DNA of 64,000 nt. Source: Streptomyces musisoli. Its GTDB lineage: Bacteria > Actinomycetota > Actinomycetes > Streptomycetales > Streptomycetaceae. Every line of letters begins with the position of its first letter. The stretch's first letter is position 1. The notes beneath the pieces were generated by a model that made no database searches, was not told the origin of the DNA, and saw only the letters and a list, made by a program, of their open reading frames with translations. Of this stretch, positions 57,028 through 64,000 are shown in pieces. Location of the stretch: contig NZ_JAERRH010000007.1 of NCBI RefSeq assembly GCF_016741855.1, positions 248,001-312,000 of the forward strand. Reading direction: 5' to 3'. A program made the position numbers and the translations under genes.

Positions 57028-58716
57028 TCACTTGGCGTCCGCGTAGCACTCCACCACCGCCGTCGTGAACGGGAACCGCACCGGGGTTTCGCCGAAGGTC
57101 AGCCGGCCGGCGAGGGCGGCGGCCTCGTCGATGGCCCGGACGACGGCGTCGGCCTCCTCGGCGGGGCAGTGCACGATCACCTCGTCGTGCTGGAAGAAGA
57201 CCAGCTCGGCCCGCAGGTCCGCGCAGGCCCGGCGCAGCGCGGCGAGCAGCAGCAGGGCCCAGTCGGCGGCACTGCCCTGGACGACGAAGTTCCGCGCGAA
57301 GCGGCCTCGCGCGCGGGAGTTGGTGGAGGCGTACCCGGGGGCCCAGGCGGCCTGGCCGTCCGGCTCCGGCTCGCCGACCGGGATGCCCGCCTCCTCCGCC
57401 GCGTCCTCGCCCGCCCCGGCGGCCGGCGGGCAGGTGCGGCCCAGCCACGTGCGCACCAGCCGGCCCTCCTCGCCCGCGCGGGCCGCCTCGTCGACGTAGG
57501 CGACGGCCTTCGGGAAGCGGCGGCGGAGCGCGGCGAGGTTCTTCAGGCCGTCGCCGGAGGTCTGGCCGTAGACCGCGCCGAGCACCGCGATCTTGGCCTG
57601 GTCCCGGTCGCCGGAGAAGGCGCGGTCGGAGACGGACTGGTACAGGTCGCTCTCGCGGCCGGCCACCTCCATCAGGCCGGGGTCGCGGGAGATGGCGGCC
57701 AGCACGCGCGGCTCCATCTGGTCGGCGTCGGCCACCACCAGCCGCCAGCCGGGGTCGGCGACCACGGCCCGGCGGATCACCTTGGGGATCTGGAGGCCGC
57801 CCCCGCCGTTCGTCACCCAGCGACCGGTGACCGTGCCGCCGGCGAGGAACTCGGGGCGGAAGCGGCCGTCGCGCACCCAGTCCTGCAGCCAGGACCAGCC
57901 GTGCGCCACCCAGATGCGGTACAGCTTCTTGTACTCCAGCAGGGGTTCGACGGCCGGGTGGTCGACGGACCGGATCTCCCAGCGGCGGGTGGACTTCACC
58001 TTGATCCCGGCCTGCGCGAAGGCCTTGACCACGTCGGCGGGCAGGTCGGGGCGCACCCGGCGGCCGAAGGCGGCGGACACCTGGTCGGCCAGCTCGGCTA
58101 GGCGGCGCGGCTCGCCGCCGCCCGCGTACCGCTCGCCGAGCAGGGTGTGCAGCAGCTCGCGGTGGACCTCGGCGCTCCAGGGCAGACCCGCCTGGTTCAT
58201 CTCGGCGGCCACCAGCATTCCGGCCGACTCGGCGGCGGTGAGCAGCCGCATCCGGTCGGGGTGGGCGGTCTTCTCGTGCCGCCGCAGCTGGTCGGCGTGG
58301 ACCGCGAGCAGGTCCGGCAGGGGCAGCCGGGCGCCCGCGGGCTCGAACAGCGGGGACTGGGCGCCGGGTTCGGCCGCGCGCTGCGGCGGGTCGGGCGGGA
58401 CGGGGCCGCCCCGGAGGCGGGCCAGGGCGGCGGCGGCCGAGCGCGGCTCGCCGTACCGGCCCTCGTGGCCCAGCAGGAGTGTCTCGGCGTCCTCGATGTC
58501 GTAGCACCGCTCCACTCGCACCCCCGTGGCGAGCAGACGCGGATAGACCTCGGCGGTCGACCGCCACACCCAGCGCGTCACCTCCGGGCGGCTCCGCACC
58601 GCCCCGGCGAGATCGCTCTCCCGCCGCACCGGCCCGGCGGGCAGCCCGTCCGGGCCGAGGGGGGCGACGTCCGCGCCTCCGTCCTCGGCCGGTGCGAGCG
58701 CCCACCGGTCGGTCAT
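57028..58716 (-). CDS. Bifunctional 3'-5' exonuclease/DNA polymerase, family A (PolA-like)
   Basis: A 562-residue DNA polymerase lacking the 5' nuclease domain. Motif A is VVADADQMEPRVLAAIS (the usual DYSQIELR is changed but keeps the catalytic Asp), motif B is RDQAKIAVLGAVYGQ, and motif C is FFQHDEVIVHCP. Motif B has Leu where Phe is common. The N-terminal 180 residues have a degraded exonuclease-like fold without obvious catalytic acids. Such proteins are a second PolA-type enzyme of Streptomyces and probably act in repair. ATG at 58716 lacks a good ribosome binding site; the start is moderately sure. It is convergent with the SARP gene 20 bp away. Confidence 0.93.
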   Translation of the reverse strand: MTDRWALAPAEDGGADVAPLGPDGLPAGPVRRESDLAGAVRSRPEVTRWVWRSTAEVYPRLLATGVRVERCYDIEDAETLLLGHEGRYGEPRSAAAALARLRGGPVPPDPPQRAAEPGAQSPLFEPAGARLPLPDLLAVHADQLRRHEKTAHPDRMRLLTAAESAGMLVAAEMNQAGLPWSAEVHRELLHTLLGERYAGGGEPRRLAELADQVSAAFGRRVRPDLPADVVKAFAQAGIKVKSTRRWEIRSVDHPAVEPLLEYKKLYRIWVAHGWSWLQDWVRDGRFRPEFLAGGTVTGRWVTNGGGGLQIPKVIRRAVVADPGWRLVVADADQMEPRVLAAISRDPGLMEVAGRESDLYQSVSDRAFSGDRDQAKIAVLGAVYGQTSGDGLKNLAALRRRFPKAVAYVDEAARAGEEGRLVRTWLGRTCPPAAGAGEDAAEEAGIPVGEPEPDGQAAWAPGYASTNSRARGRFARNFVVQGSAADWALLLLAALRRACADLRAELVFFQHDEVIVHCPAEEADAVVRAIDEAAALAGRLTFGETPVRFPFTTAVVECYADAK

Positions 58717-58764
58717 GGGTGCGAGTGTGGCAGGGGGGTCTGACAATGGGCCCGACCTGCGGCT

Positions 58765-59511
58765 CTACTCCTGCGCGCCGCCGGTGCCCGGCTTCCCTTC
58801 CAGCAGCAGCGCGAGCATTGCGGTCAGCTGCTGCTCGGTGGACTCCTTGGTGATGCCGAGGCCGTTGAGGACGCCCTGGCCGTGCTCGTGCTCCAGCAGG
58901 GCCAGCAGCAGGTGTTCCGTGCCGATGTAGTTGTGACCGAGCCGGAGGGCCTCGCGGAAGGTGAGTTCCAGGACCTTCTTGGCCTCGGGGCCGTAGGGGA
59001 CGAGTTCGGGGACCTCGTCCGCGGCGGGCGGCAGGGCGGCGGTCGCGGCCTGGCGCACGGCGTCCAGGAGGACGCCCTGCGTGGTGATCGCCTTCGCGGC
59101 CAGTCCCTCGGGCTCGGCCAGCAGGCCGAGGACCAGGTGCTCGGGGCGGCCCTCGGTGTTGCGGGCGGCCACCGCCTCGTTGTGCGCGGCCATGACCACG
59201 TTCCGCGCGCGCGGGGTGTAGCGGCTGAAGCCCTGGCCGGGGTCGAGGTCGGCGGACTCCTTGGGCACGAACCGCTTCTGCGCCGCCTGCCGGGTCACGC
59301 CCATGCTCCGGCCGATGTCGGTCCAGGACGCGCCCGAGCGACGGGCCTGGTCGACGAAGTGCCCGATCAGGTGGTCGGCGACGTCACCGAGGTGGTCGGC
59401 GGCGATCACCGCGTCCTGGAGCTGGTCGAGGGGTTCGGGGTGGACCTTCTTGATGGCCTCGATGAGGTCGTCGAGGCGCACGGATGCCGTGATGTTCTGG
59501 TTGCTCGCCAT
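58765..59511 (-). CDS. Clp_N-domain protein with helix-turn-helix, apparently leaderless
   Basis: A 248-residue protein. Residues 25-90 include a helix-turn-helix, SWTDIGRSMGVTRQAAQKRF; residues 90-240 are a Clp amino-terminal (Clp_N) double repeat, RARNVVMAAHNEAVAARNTEGRPEHLVLGLL and VLELTFREALRLGHNYIGTEHLLLALLEH. No ATPase domain is present, so it could bind the same substrates as ClpC, or act as a transcription factor. The ATG at 59509-59511 has no Shine-Dalgarno sequence. A promoter on the minus strand (TTGACA, 17 bp, TACGGT, then 7 bp to ATG) predicts a leaderless mRNA. Two palindromes over that promoter suggest self-repression. Confidence 0.93.
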   Translation of the reverse strand: MASNQNITASVRLDDLIEAIKKVHPEPLDQLQDAVIAADHLGDVADHLIGHFVDQARRSGASWTDIGRSMGVTRQAAQKRFVPKESADLDPGQGFSRYTPRARNVVMAAHNEAVAARNTEGRPEHLVLGLLAEPEGLAAKAITTQGVLLDAVRQAATAALPPAADEVPELVPYGPEAKKVLELTFREALRLGHNYIGTEHLLLALLEHEHGQGVLNGLGITKESTEQQLTAMLALLLEGKPGTGGAQE

Positions 59512-59514
59512 AGT

Positions 59515-59559
59515 GTCAACCGTAGGTTGCCACCCCAGGGGTGTCAACCGATGGTTGAC
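59515..59559 (-). promoter_or_regulatory. Promoter with two palindromic operators of the Clp_N/HTH gene
   Basis: Two 17-bp palindromes of the form GTCAACC-N3-GGTTGAC lie at 59515-59531 (one mismatch, ending GGTTGCC) and 59543-59559 (perfect), 28 bp apart. On the minus strand the -35 TTGACA is 59547-59542 and the -10 TACGGT is 59524-59519, 17 bp apart, so each operator covers one hexamer; the ATG follows 7 bp after the -10. Binding would block RNA polymerase. Confidence 0.75.
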
Positions 59560-59673
59560 GCTGTCCTGGGGTGTCTCCTCCGGCCTGCTCGGGCGTGGCC
59601 GCCAGCCGGACCGCGAGCCTGTCCGGCCGGCTCCGCTACTCGCGGAGGGCCGCGGGCCTCCGTGCCCGGCCCG

Positions 59674-59689
59674 CTGTCCACAGGTTGTG
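59674..59689. promoter_or_regulatory. DnaA-like inverted 9-mers upstream of the DUF2786 gene
   Basis: CTGTCCACAGGTTGTGGAC contains GTCCACA (59676-59682) and its inverted copy TGTGGAC about 59685-59691 around GGT. It resembles a pair of DnaA boxes (Streptomyces consensus TTGTCCACA from memory). Low confidence on its own. Confidence 0.25.
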
Positions 59690-59734
59690 GACGGGCGGCG
59701 CCCGCTGTCGGTGGTGCGTGGCACGATCGGCGGT

Positions 59735-60841
59735 GTGACCAGTACCGCCAGCACCGTCGAGCGGGCCTTCCGGGCGGCCATCTACGACGACACCGACACC
59801 GGCCTCGACACGGGTGCCTCCCTGCTCGCCGCCGACTCCGCCGCCGACGCCGAACTCGCACGGCGCGGCGAGGACCTCGTGGCGACGGCCTGGCGGCGCG
59901 GCTGGCAGCCCGCCGACGTCGTACGGCTGGTGCGGCGCGAGCTGGAGGACACGCACGTCCGGCTGGCCGCCGCGCTGATCCGGGCGCAGTCCGGGCAGGA
60001 CCGCCCGCGCGGGCGCCGCTGGGCCGATCAGCTGGCGGCGCTGCCCGTCGCCCCCGAGCGCACCGCCGACCGCTTCTCGCACGCCACGGCCGTCCTGGAG
60101 CTGTACCGCCTGCTGCTCAGCCTGCCCGCGCTGGAGCCCCTGGAGGAGCCCCGCCGCGCATCCGGCCCGGCCGCCTCCCGCATGCTCACCCGTATCCGCG
60201 CGCTCCTCGCCAAGGCCGAGGCGACCGGCTATCCGGAGGAGGCGGAGGCGCTCAGCGCCAAGGCCCAGGAGCTGATGGCCCGGCACAGCGTCGACGAGGC
60301 GCTGCTCGCCGCCGAGGCACCCGCGCCGGACGCGCCCGGCGCCTGCCGCATCGGGGTCGAGCCGCCGTACGAACAGGCCAAGGCCGTCCTCCTGGACGCG
60401 GTGGCCACGGCGAACCACTGCCGGGCGGTGTGGAACGAACCGCTCGGCTTCTCCACGGTCGTCGGCTTCGAGACGGACCTGGAAGCGGTCGAGCTGCTCT
60501 ACACCTCGCTGCTGGTGCAGGCCACGCACGCGATGACCAGGGCGGAGGCCGCCCAGCGGGCCGGCGGGCGCAAGCGGACCAAGACTTTCCGGCAGTCGTT
60601 CCTCGCGGCCTACGCCCACCGCGTCGGCGACCGGCTCGCGGCGGCCGCCGAGACCCAGGTGACCCAGGACCTGCTGCCGGTGCTGGCCACCCGCGCGACA
60701 GCCGTCACCGGCCGGCTGGAGCGCATGTTCCCCGAGACCACCACGACCCGGCTGCGCGGCGTCAGTGACGCGGCGGGCTGGACCGAGGGCGCACGCGCGG
60801 CGGACCGGGCCCAGGTCAGGGCGCGCCCGCGGCTCGAGTGA
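59735..60841 (+). CDS. DUF2786-domain protein
   Basis: A 368-residue cytoplasmic protein. RIRALLAKAEATGYPEEAEALSAKAQELMARHSVDEALL near residues 150-188 is the DUF2786 signature (LxKAExTxxPxEAEAxxAKAxEL). It is alanine-rich and helical throughout, without a signal or membrane segment. GTG at 59735 starts close to a weak purine leader. Found beside Clp_N/HTH genes in streptomycetes; function unknown. Confidence 0.88.
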   Translation: MTSTASTVERAFRAAIYDDTDTGLDTGASLLAADSAADAELARRGEDLVATAWRRGWQPADVVRLVRRELEDTHVRLAAALIRAQSGQDRPRGRRWADQLAALPVAPERTADRFSHATAVLELYRLLLSLPALEPLEEPRRASGPAASRMLTRIRALLAKAEATGYPEEAEALSAKAQELMARHSVDEALLAAEAPAPDAPGACRIGVEPPYEQAKAVLLDAVATANHCRAVWNEPLGFSTVVGFETDLEAVELLYTSLLVQATHAMTRAEAAQRAGGRKRTKTFRQSFLAAYAHRVGDRLAAAAETQVTQDLLPVLATRATAVTGRLERMFPETTTTRLRGVSDAAGWTEGARAADRAQVRARPRLE

Positions 60842-60844
60842 GGG

Positions 60845-61360
60845 TCAGTCGCCGACCTGCTGGAAGGCGCTGACGGAGGCGTCCGGTCCGCTCCCGTCGG
60901 CCTTGGCTGCGACCGGGCCGTACCTCCACGGGAAGCTCCGGCTGGTGTCCGAGCCGGGCAGGGTGATCCTCACGGTCTTCGCCGCCACCGCGTTCTCGTC
61001 GCCGTCCTTGCCGCGCACGTAGCTGATGGAGAAGCTCGCGGAGTCGCCCTTGGCGAGCTTCAGCGTCTGGGCCTTCGCCCCCTTGAGCACGGGCACCGTC
61101 TTCTCGGCGCCGCCGGCGCTCAGCGAGACACCCGGGAAGTGGTCCAGGGTGCAGGAGGCGCTCTGGTTGGTGATGCTGACCGGGATCTCTCCGCTGTCCC
61201 CGGCGGCCGGGGCCACGCTCGCCGATCCGATCTCCACGGAGACCCCGCCGATCTCGCAGGCCGAGCCGGCGCTGTCCCCGTTCTTTCCGCCACCGTCGTC
61301 GCAGGCGGTCAGCAGCAGGGCGGCGGCGAGGGCGGTGACGGTGAGCGGAATGACGCGCAT
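60845..61360 (-). CDS. Secreted DUF4232-like lipoprotein
   Basis: A 171-residue exported protein. MRVIPLTVTALAAALLLTAC is a lipoprotein signal (lipidated Cys at residue 20). The mature part has two further cysteines, in SACEIGG and SCTLDHFPGVSL, which match DUF4232-type strands with a disulfide. ATG at 61358-61360 preceded by CAGGGAC. It is convergent with the DUF2786 gene after 3 bp. Probably an envelope-exposed binding domain; ligand unknown. Confidence 0.85.
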   Translation of the reverse strand: MRVIPLTVTALAAALLLTACDDGGGKNGDSAGSACEIGGVSVEIGSASVAPAAGDSGEIPVSITNQSASCTLDHFPGVSLSAGGAEKTVPVLKGAKAQTLKLAKGDSASFSISYVRGKDGDENAVAAKTVRITLPGSDTSRSFPWRYGPVAAKADGSGPDASVSAFQQVGD

Positions 61361-61478
61361 GGGCAGTCCCTGTCCTGGTGGTGACGGTGCCCTTGCATCA
61401 TGGCGCGTGCGCCCGGACCCCGCTCGCGCGCCCCTCCGGACGGCCACGCGCCCCGCTACCCCCGCGTCCGCCCCGAAC

Positions 61479-61967
61479 TCACCGCGGCAGCGCCGTCGGC
61501 AGGCCCGACGGCAGCTTCCCGCCCTCCGCCTTGGTGTACGTCTCCTGACCGGTCTTGCCCGACCAGGTCACCTTCAGCGTCGTGCCGTCGACCGAGTCGA
61601 CCGTGCCGGTGGTCCGGGTCTTGCTGCCGTCGGCGCAGGTCAGACGGATCATCTGCATGCCGTTCTCGGCTCCCGCGGTCCCGTTGCACATGGCCCCGCC
61701 GGTCTCGAAGCTGCCGGCCTGCTTCCCGTTGATCACCAGGGCCACGATCCTGCCGCCGGCGGTGGTGATCCAGCTGCCCTGGATGTCGGCGGACGCGCCG
61801 GTCACGGCCGGGGAGGACGTGCCGGCGGACGGGGCCGTGGACGTGCTCGGAGCGGACGGGGAACCGTCCTCGTCACCGGAGCCGCCGCTGCACGCCGTCA
61901 GCGCCAACACCCCCACCAGTCCCGCGGCCAGGGCCGCGCTCCGTATTCTCGCAGTCGCACACGTCAC
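61479..61967 (-). CDS. Secreted lipoprotein of unknown function
   Basis: A 162-residue exported protein with signal peptide and lipobox LALTACSGG (Cys near residue 26), a Ser/Thr/Pro-rich linker, then a beta-rich part (IQGSWITTAGGRIVALVINGKQAGSF) with two cysteines (MCNG, LTCADG) that may form a disulfide. GTG at 61965-61967 with a purine leader (TTGGGGGCTT). It lies upstream of the DUF4232-like gene on the same strand and could be cotranscribed. I recognise no named family. Confidence 0.82.
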   Translation of the reverse strand: MTCATARIRSAALAAGLVGVLALTACSGGSGDEDGSPSAPSTSTAPSAGTSSPAVTGASADIQGSWITTAGGRIVALVINGKQAGSFETGGAMCNGTAGAENGMQMIRLTCADGSKTRTTGTVDSVDGTTLKVTWSGKTGQETYTKAEGGKLPSGLPTALPR

Positions 61968-62283
61968 CGGAAGCCCCCAAGCGGTAGCGGTCGGCCGCCC
62001 GAGCCGGACGACCCGCAGCGCAAGTTACCAGCAGTCACCGGCAGGACCACCGGAAAGAGTGCCGGGAGAACCACCCGCCACGCGCCGGGAGAGCACCGAG
62101 AGGGCCGCGGGGCAAGCGCTGGAAGATCTGCCGGGCAAGCGCCGGAAGGCCCGCCGGACGAGTGCCGAACGAACCGTGCGGGAAGAGCGCGGGGCCCGCG
62201 CCGGTGCGGCAGTCGTCGGCGCGGGCCGACGAGAACGTCCGGGACACGGCTGCGTTGCCGCGTACTCCAGCAGCTGAAGAGCT
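61968..62283. other. Intergenic stretch before the ArsR-type operon
   Basis: 316 bp with no supported gene. It is purine-rich on the plus strand and has weak repeats of GCCGGGAGA/GCCGGAAGG type. Frames read as Arg-rich low complexity. The operator begins at 62284. Confidence 0.45.
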
Positions 62284-62332
62284 ATAGGTAGGCGTTTTCC
62301 TACGCTTGACGCGTAGGAAAACGCCTACCTAT
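62284..62332 (+). promoter_or_regulatory. Promoter with 22-bp-arm perfect inverted repeat, ArsR-type operator
   Basis: Bases 62284-62305 are the exact reverse complement of 62311-62332, around TTGAC. Each arm contains a smaller palindrome: TAGGCGTTTTCCTA on the left and TAGGAAAACGCCTA on the right, the likely binding unit. The -35 hexamer TTGACG (62306-62311) is in the centre and the -10 TATTAT is at 62330-62335 (spacer 18), so the repeat covers the whole promoter. The ATG at 62342 lies 7 bp after the -10, predicting a leaderless transcript that begins at the start codon. Confidence 0.85.
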
Positions 62333-62341
62333 TATTCCGGC

Positions 62342-62716
62342 ATGACCATCACGCACGCCTCGTTCGTCACGCTTCCCGTCTCCGACCAGGACCGCGCCCT
62401 GCGCTTCTACACCGGCGTCCTCGGTTTCCAGGTCACCGCCGACCGGGAGATGCCGCCGGGCCGCTGGCTCCAGGTCGCTCCCGAGGGCGCGCAGACGGTC
62501 TTCACCCTCTCCGGTCCGGGGATGGGCGGTTTCGAGCCCGGTTCCGCCCGGGGGATCATGTTGGTCACGACCGACGTCGACGCGGACTGTGCCCGGCTCA
62601 CCGCGGCCGGCATCCAGGTGCAGGGACCGGACGAACTGCCCTGGGGGCGGATGGCCTCCTTCACGGACCCCGACGGCAACGGTCTGATGCTGCTGACGGA
62701 GAAGGAAGGCTTCTGA
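62342..62716 (+). CDS. VOC-superfamily protein (glyoxalase/bleomycin resistance-like), leaderless
   Basis: A 124-residue VOC protein. ITHASFVTLPVSDQDRALRFYTGVLGFQV is the first beta-alpha-beta-beta half and MASFTDPDGNGLMLLTEK the ending of the second half, as in glyoxalase/dioxygenase-type proteins. Metal ligands cannot be fixed by eye. Start ATG at 62342 has no Shine-Dalgarno sequence, but the promoter predicts a leaderless mRNA. First gene of a three-gene operon with an ArsR regulator and an AHSA1 protein; the trio is a common detoxification-type arrangement. Confidence 0.9.
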   Translation: MTITHASFVTLPVSDQDRALRFYTGVLGFQVTADREMPPGRWLQVAPEGAQTVFTLSGPGMGGFEPGSARGIMLVTTDVDADCARLTAAGIQVQGPDELPWGRMASFTDPDGNGLMLLTEKEGF

Positions 62717-62723
62717 CCGCTCC

Positions 62724-63071
62724 ATGAACGGGACGGGTACCGCCGCCGAGGACCGCGTCTTCGCCGCGCTCGCCAACGCCACCCGCCGCGAGGTGCTGCG
62801 GCTGCTGCGCGAACGCGGGCCACAGGCCGTGCAGGCCCTGGCCGACCACTTCGACATGCGTCGCCCGAGCCTCTCGGAACATCTCAGGGTGCTCCGGGAG
62901 GCCGGCCTCGTCTCCGAGGAGCGCTCCGGACGGCAGCGGATCTACCGCCTCGAAGCGGCCCCCCTCGCCGACGTCCAGGACTGGCTCCATCCGTACGAGC
63001 GGTTCTGGCGCGACCGGCTGAAGGGCCTCGGCGATCTGCTCGACCGGATGCCCGACGATGACCAGCCATGA
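62724..63071 (+). CDS. ArsR-family transcriptional regulator
   Basis: A 115-residue winged helix-turn-helix protein. RVFAALANATRREVLRLLRERGPQAVQALADHF, then MRRPSLSEHLRVLREAGLVSEERSGRQRIYRLE, is the classic ArsR DNA-binding domain. It lacks the cysteine metal site (ELCVCDL-type) of ArsR/SmtB sensors, so it probably senses an organic signal. Its likely operator is the long inverted repeat at 62284-62332. 7 bp after the VOC gene; its TGA overlaps the ATG of the AHSA1 gene. Confidence 0.94.
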   Translation: MNGTGTAAEDRVFAALANATRREVLRLLRERGPQAVQALADHFDMRRPSLSEHLRVLREAGLVSEERSGRQRIYRLEAAPLADVQDWLHPYERFWRDRLKGLGDLLDRMPDDDQP

Positions 63072-63541
63072 GACCGGCACCCGACGATGACGCGGACGAC
63101 CTCACCACGATCCGCGTCGACCAGTTCTTCCCGCATCCGCCCGCCAAGGTCTGGCGCGCCCTGACCGACCCCGAACTGCTCGTGCGCTGGCAGATGCCCG
63201 GCGCGGAGGACTTCCGGCTGCGGGTCGGCCACCGGTACCGGATGACCTCCGTTCCCCGTCCCAACTCCCGCTTCTCCGGCGTCGTAGAGGTACGGGTGCT
63301 CGCCTACGACGCCGAGCGGATGCTGTCCCTCCGCTGGACGGACGCCGATCCCGCCAATCCCGCGGACTGGACCATCACCTGGACCCTGGAACATGAAGGG
63401 CGCGGTACGCGTCTCTTCCTAGTGCACGAGGGATTCGATCCGGACGACCCGGCTCAGATGATGGCGCGCACGATCATGGGCGGGGGTTGGCGGGGGCATG
63501 TCCTGCCTGCTCTGGGGCAGGCGCTGGAGCGGCTCGGGTAA
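63068..63541 (+). CDS. AHSA1/SRPBCC-domain protein
   Basis: A 157-residue START-like (SRPBCC) protein of the AHSA1 family: FFPHPPAKVWRALTDPELLVRWQMP near residues 20-45, and the closing WRGHVLPALGQALERL helix. Such proteins form a hydrophobic pocket and often pair with ArsR regulators, here through an ATGA overlap. The ligand is unknown and may be the signal or substrate of the operon. Confidence 0.92.
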   Translation: MRPAPDDDADDLTTIRVDQFFPHPPAKVWRALTDPELLVRWQMPGAEDFRLRVGHRYRMTSVPRPNSRFSGVVEVRVLAYDAERMLSLRWTDADPANPADWTITWTLEHEGRGTRLFLVHEGFDPDDPAQMMARTIMGGGWRGHVLPALGQALERLG

Positions 63542-63577
63542 AGGGCACGTCAAAGCTGTAACCGCAGGGCCACCCCT

Positions 63578-63609
63578 CGTGCACGTGCATTTGCTCATGC
63601 ACCTGCACG
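63578..63609. promoter_or_regulatory. Inverted repeat and promoter upstream of the DUF397 gene
   Basis: CGTGCACGTGCAT (63578-63590) and ATGCACCTGCACG (63597-63609) form a 13-bp inverted repeat with one mismatch and a 6-bp spacer. A perfect-looking -10 TATGAT lies at 63620-63625, so the repeat overlaps where the -35 should be (TGCACC at 63598-63603, 16 bp spacer). It looks like an operator for a regulator not in the window. Confidence 0.6.
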
Positions 63610-63687
63610 TGAAGAGAGCTATGATCCGGGTCAGTTGACTACAGCATCTATGGCCTCACCAGCCAGTGCACCAGCGGGGAGCGACCT

Positions 63688-63957
63688 GTGGACCGCGACG
63701 TTGACAGCGTGTACGGGGGGTACGACGTGTACAACGGCATGGCTGCCACGCAGCTGGACGGAGTGGCCTGGCAGAAGAGCAGGCACAGCAACTCGCAGGG
63801 TTCCTGCGTGGAGTTCGCGCGGCTGCCGGGCGGCGATGTCGCCGTACGCAACTCGCGCTTCCCGGACGGCCCGGCGCTCGTGTACACGAGGGCGGAGATA
63901 GAGGCCATGCTCCTCGGCGTGAAGGACGGCGAGTTCGACCACCTGATCGTGAGCTGA
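63688..63957 (+). CDS. DUF397-domain protein
   Basis: An 89-residue protein containing WQKSRHSNSQGSCVEFARLPGGDVAVRNSRFPDGPALVYTRAEIEAML, the DUF397 consensus (W-x-KS-x-S-x-G-x-CVE ... VRDS-x3-G-x-L-x-F). In streptomycetes these small proteins pair with XRE regulators of the BldB/AbaA-like, WhiJ type and affect development. Here no XRE gene lies upstream in the window, so a partner may follow beyond 64000 or act in trans. GTG at 63688 follows GGGGAG. The last 43 bp after the stop show nothing. Confidence 0.9.
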   Translation: MDRDVDSVYGGYDVYNGMAATQLDGVAWQKSRHSNSQGSCVEFARLPGGDVAVRNSRFPDGPALVYTRAEIEAMLLGVKDGEFDHLIVS

Positions 63958-64000
63958 CCGCCGGCGCCGGCCGCCGGACGGTGGCAACGATGTCGGGCGG

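Overview
The window is a gene-dense, very G+C-rich actinobacterial chromosome segment, almost certainly from Streptomyces. The evidence is strong G/C bias at third codon positions, frequent GTG starts, ATGA/GTGA stop-start overlaps, and a run of Streptomyces developmental and housekeeping genes: a wblA-type WhiB protein, crp, acsA, a tad pilus locus, bldG with its anti-sigma partner, hppA, topA, a membrane-fused thymidylate kinase and holB. From memory the order matches the wblA to topA stretch of the S. coelicolor chromosome arm. This is core chromosome, not a mobile island: I see no transposase, integrase, phage or CRISPR genes.

Layout. 1-6265: 3' end of wblA, two coupled ArsA/Get3-like ATPases, then a DUF4177/RidA/Nudix/metallo-beta-lactamase string and a nucleotidyltransferase. 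6404-13800: crp with a candidate Crp site, endonuclease III with a histone-H1-like tail, a CoA-type Nudix hydrolase, a MarP-like membrane protease, an epoxide hydrolase, a holin-like membrane protein and NhaA. 14006-23070: acetyl-CoA synthetase, a SulP transporter-carbonic anhydrase fusion, a secreted deacetylase-like lipoprotein, a CooC-like ATPase facing a degenerate Fic protein, and a SerB-like HAD phosphatase. 23165-29683: the 6C small RNA and a tad locus (CpaE-like, TadA, TadB, TadC, Flp-type pilin and two TadE-like pseudopilins) rich in tandem repeats. 29415-38366: an MrfA-type helicase, bldG and its anti-sigma factor, the H+-pyrophosphatase, a lipoprotein and a methyltransferase. 38955-49430: topA, the MFS-thymidylate kinase fusion, holB and a secreted peptidase. 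49539-64000: tRNA-Thr(CGU), a PAS-GAF-PP2C phosphatase, a glycosyltransferase, a large SARP/NB-ARC/TPR regulator, a family-A polymerase, a Clp_N/HTH protein, a DUF2786 protein, two lipoproteins, an ArsR-type operon and a DUF397 protein.

How the genes work together. Replication and DNA maintenance are covered by topA, tmk, holB, nth, the PolA-like enzyme and the helicase. Developmental control is covered by wblA, crp, bldG/anti-sigma, the SpoIIE-type phosphatase and the AfsR-like regulator. The tad genes encode the core of a Flp-type pilus, but no prepilin peptidase is in the window.

The most interesting signals are regulatory and structural: (i) a 22-bp-arm perfect inverted repeat covering the promoter of an apparently leaderless ArsR-family operon; (ii) two near-identical palindromes over the promoter of an apparently leaderless Clp_N/HTH gene, suggesting autoregulation; (iii) a 25-bp hairpin-forming tandem array just upstream of the pilin gene; (iv) a 24-bp perfect palindrome centred on the start codon of the pseudo-Fic gene; (v) in-frame tandem-repeat expansions in several genes, including an octapeptide insert inside the DNA-binding domain of the SARP; and (vi) H1-like basic tails on two unrelated DNA enzymes.
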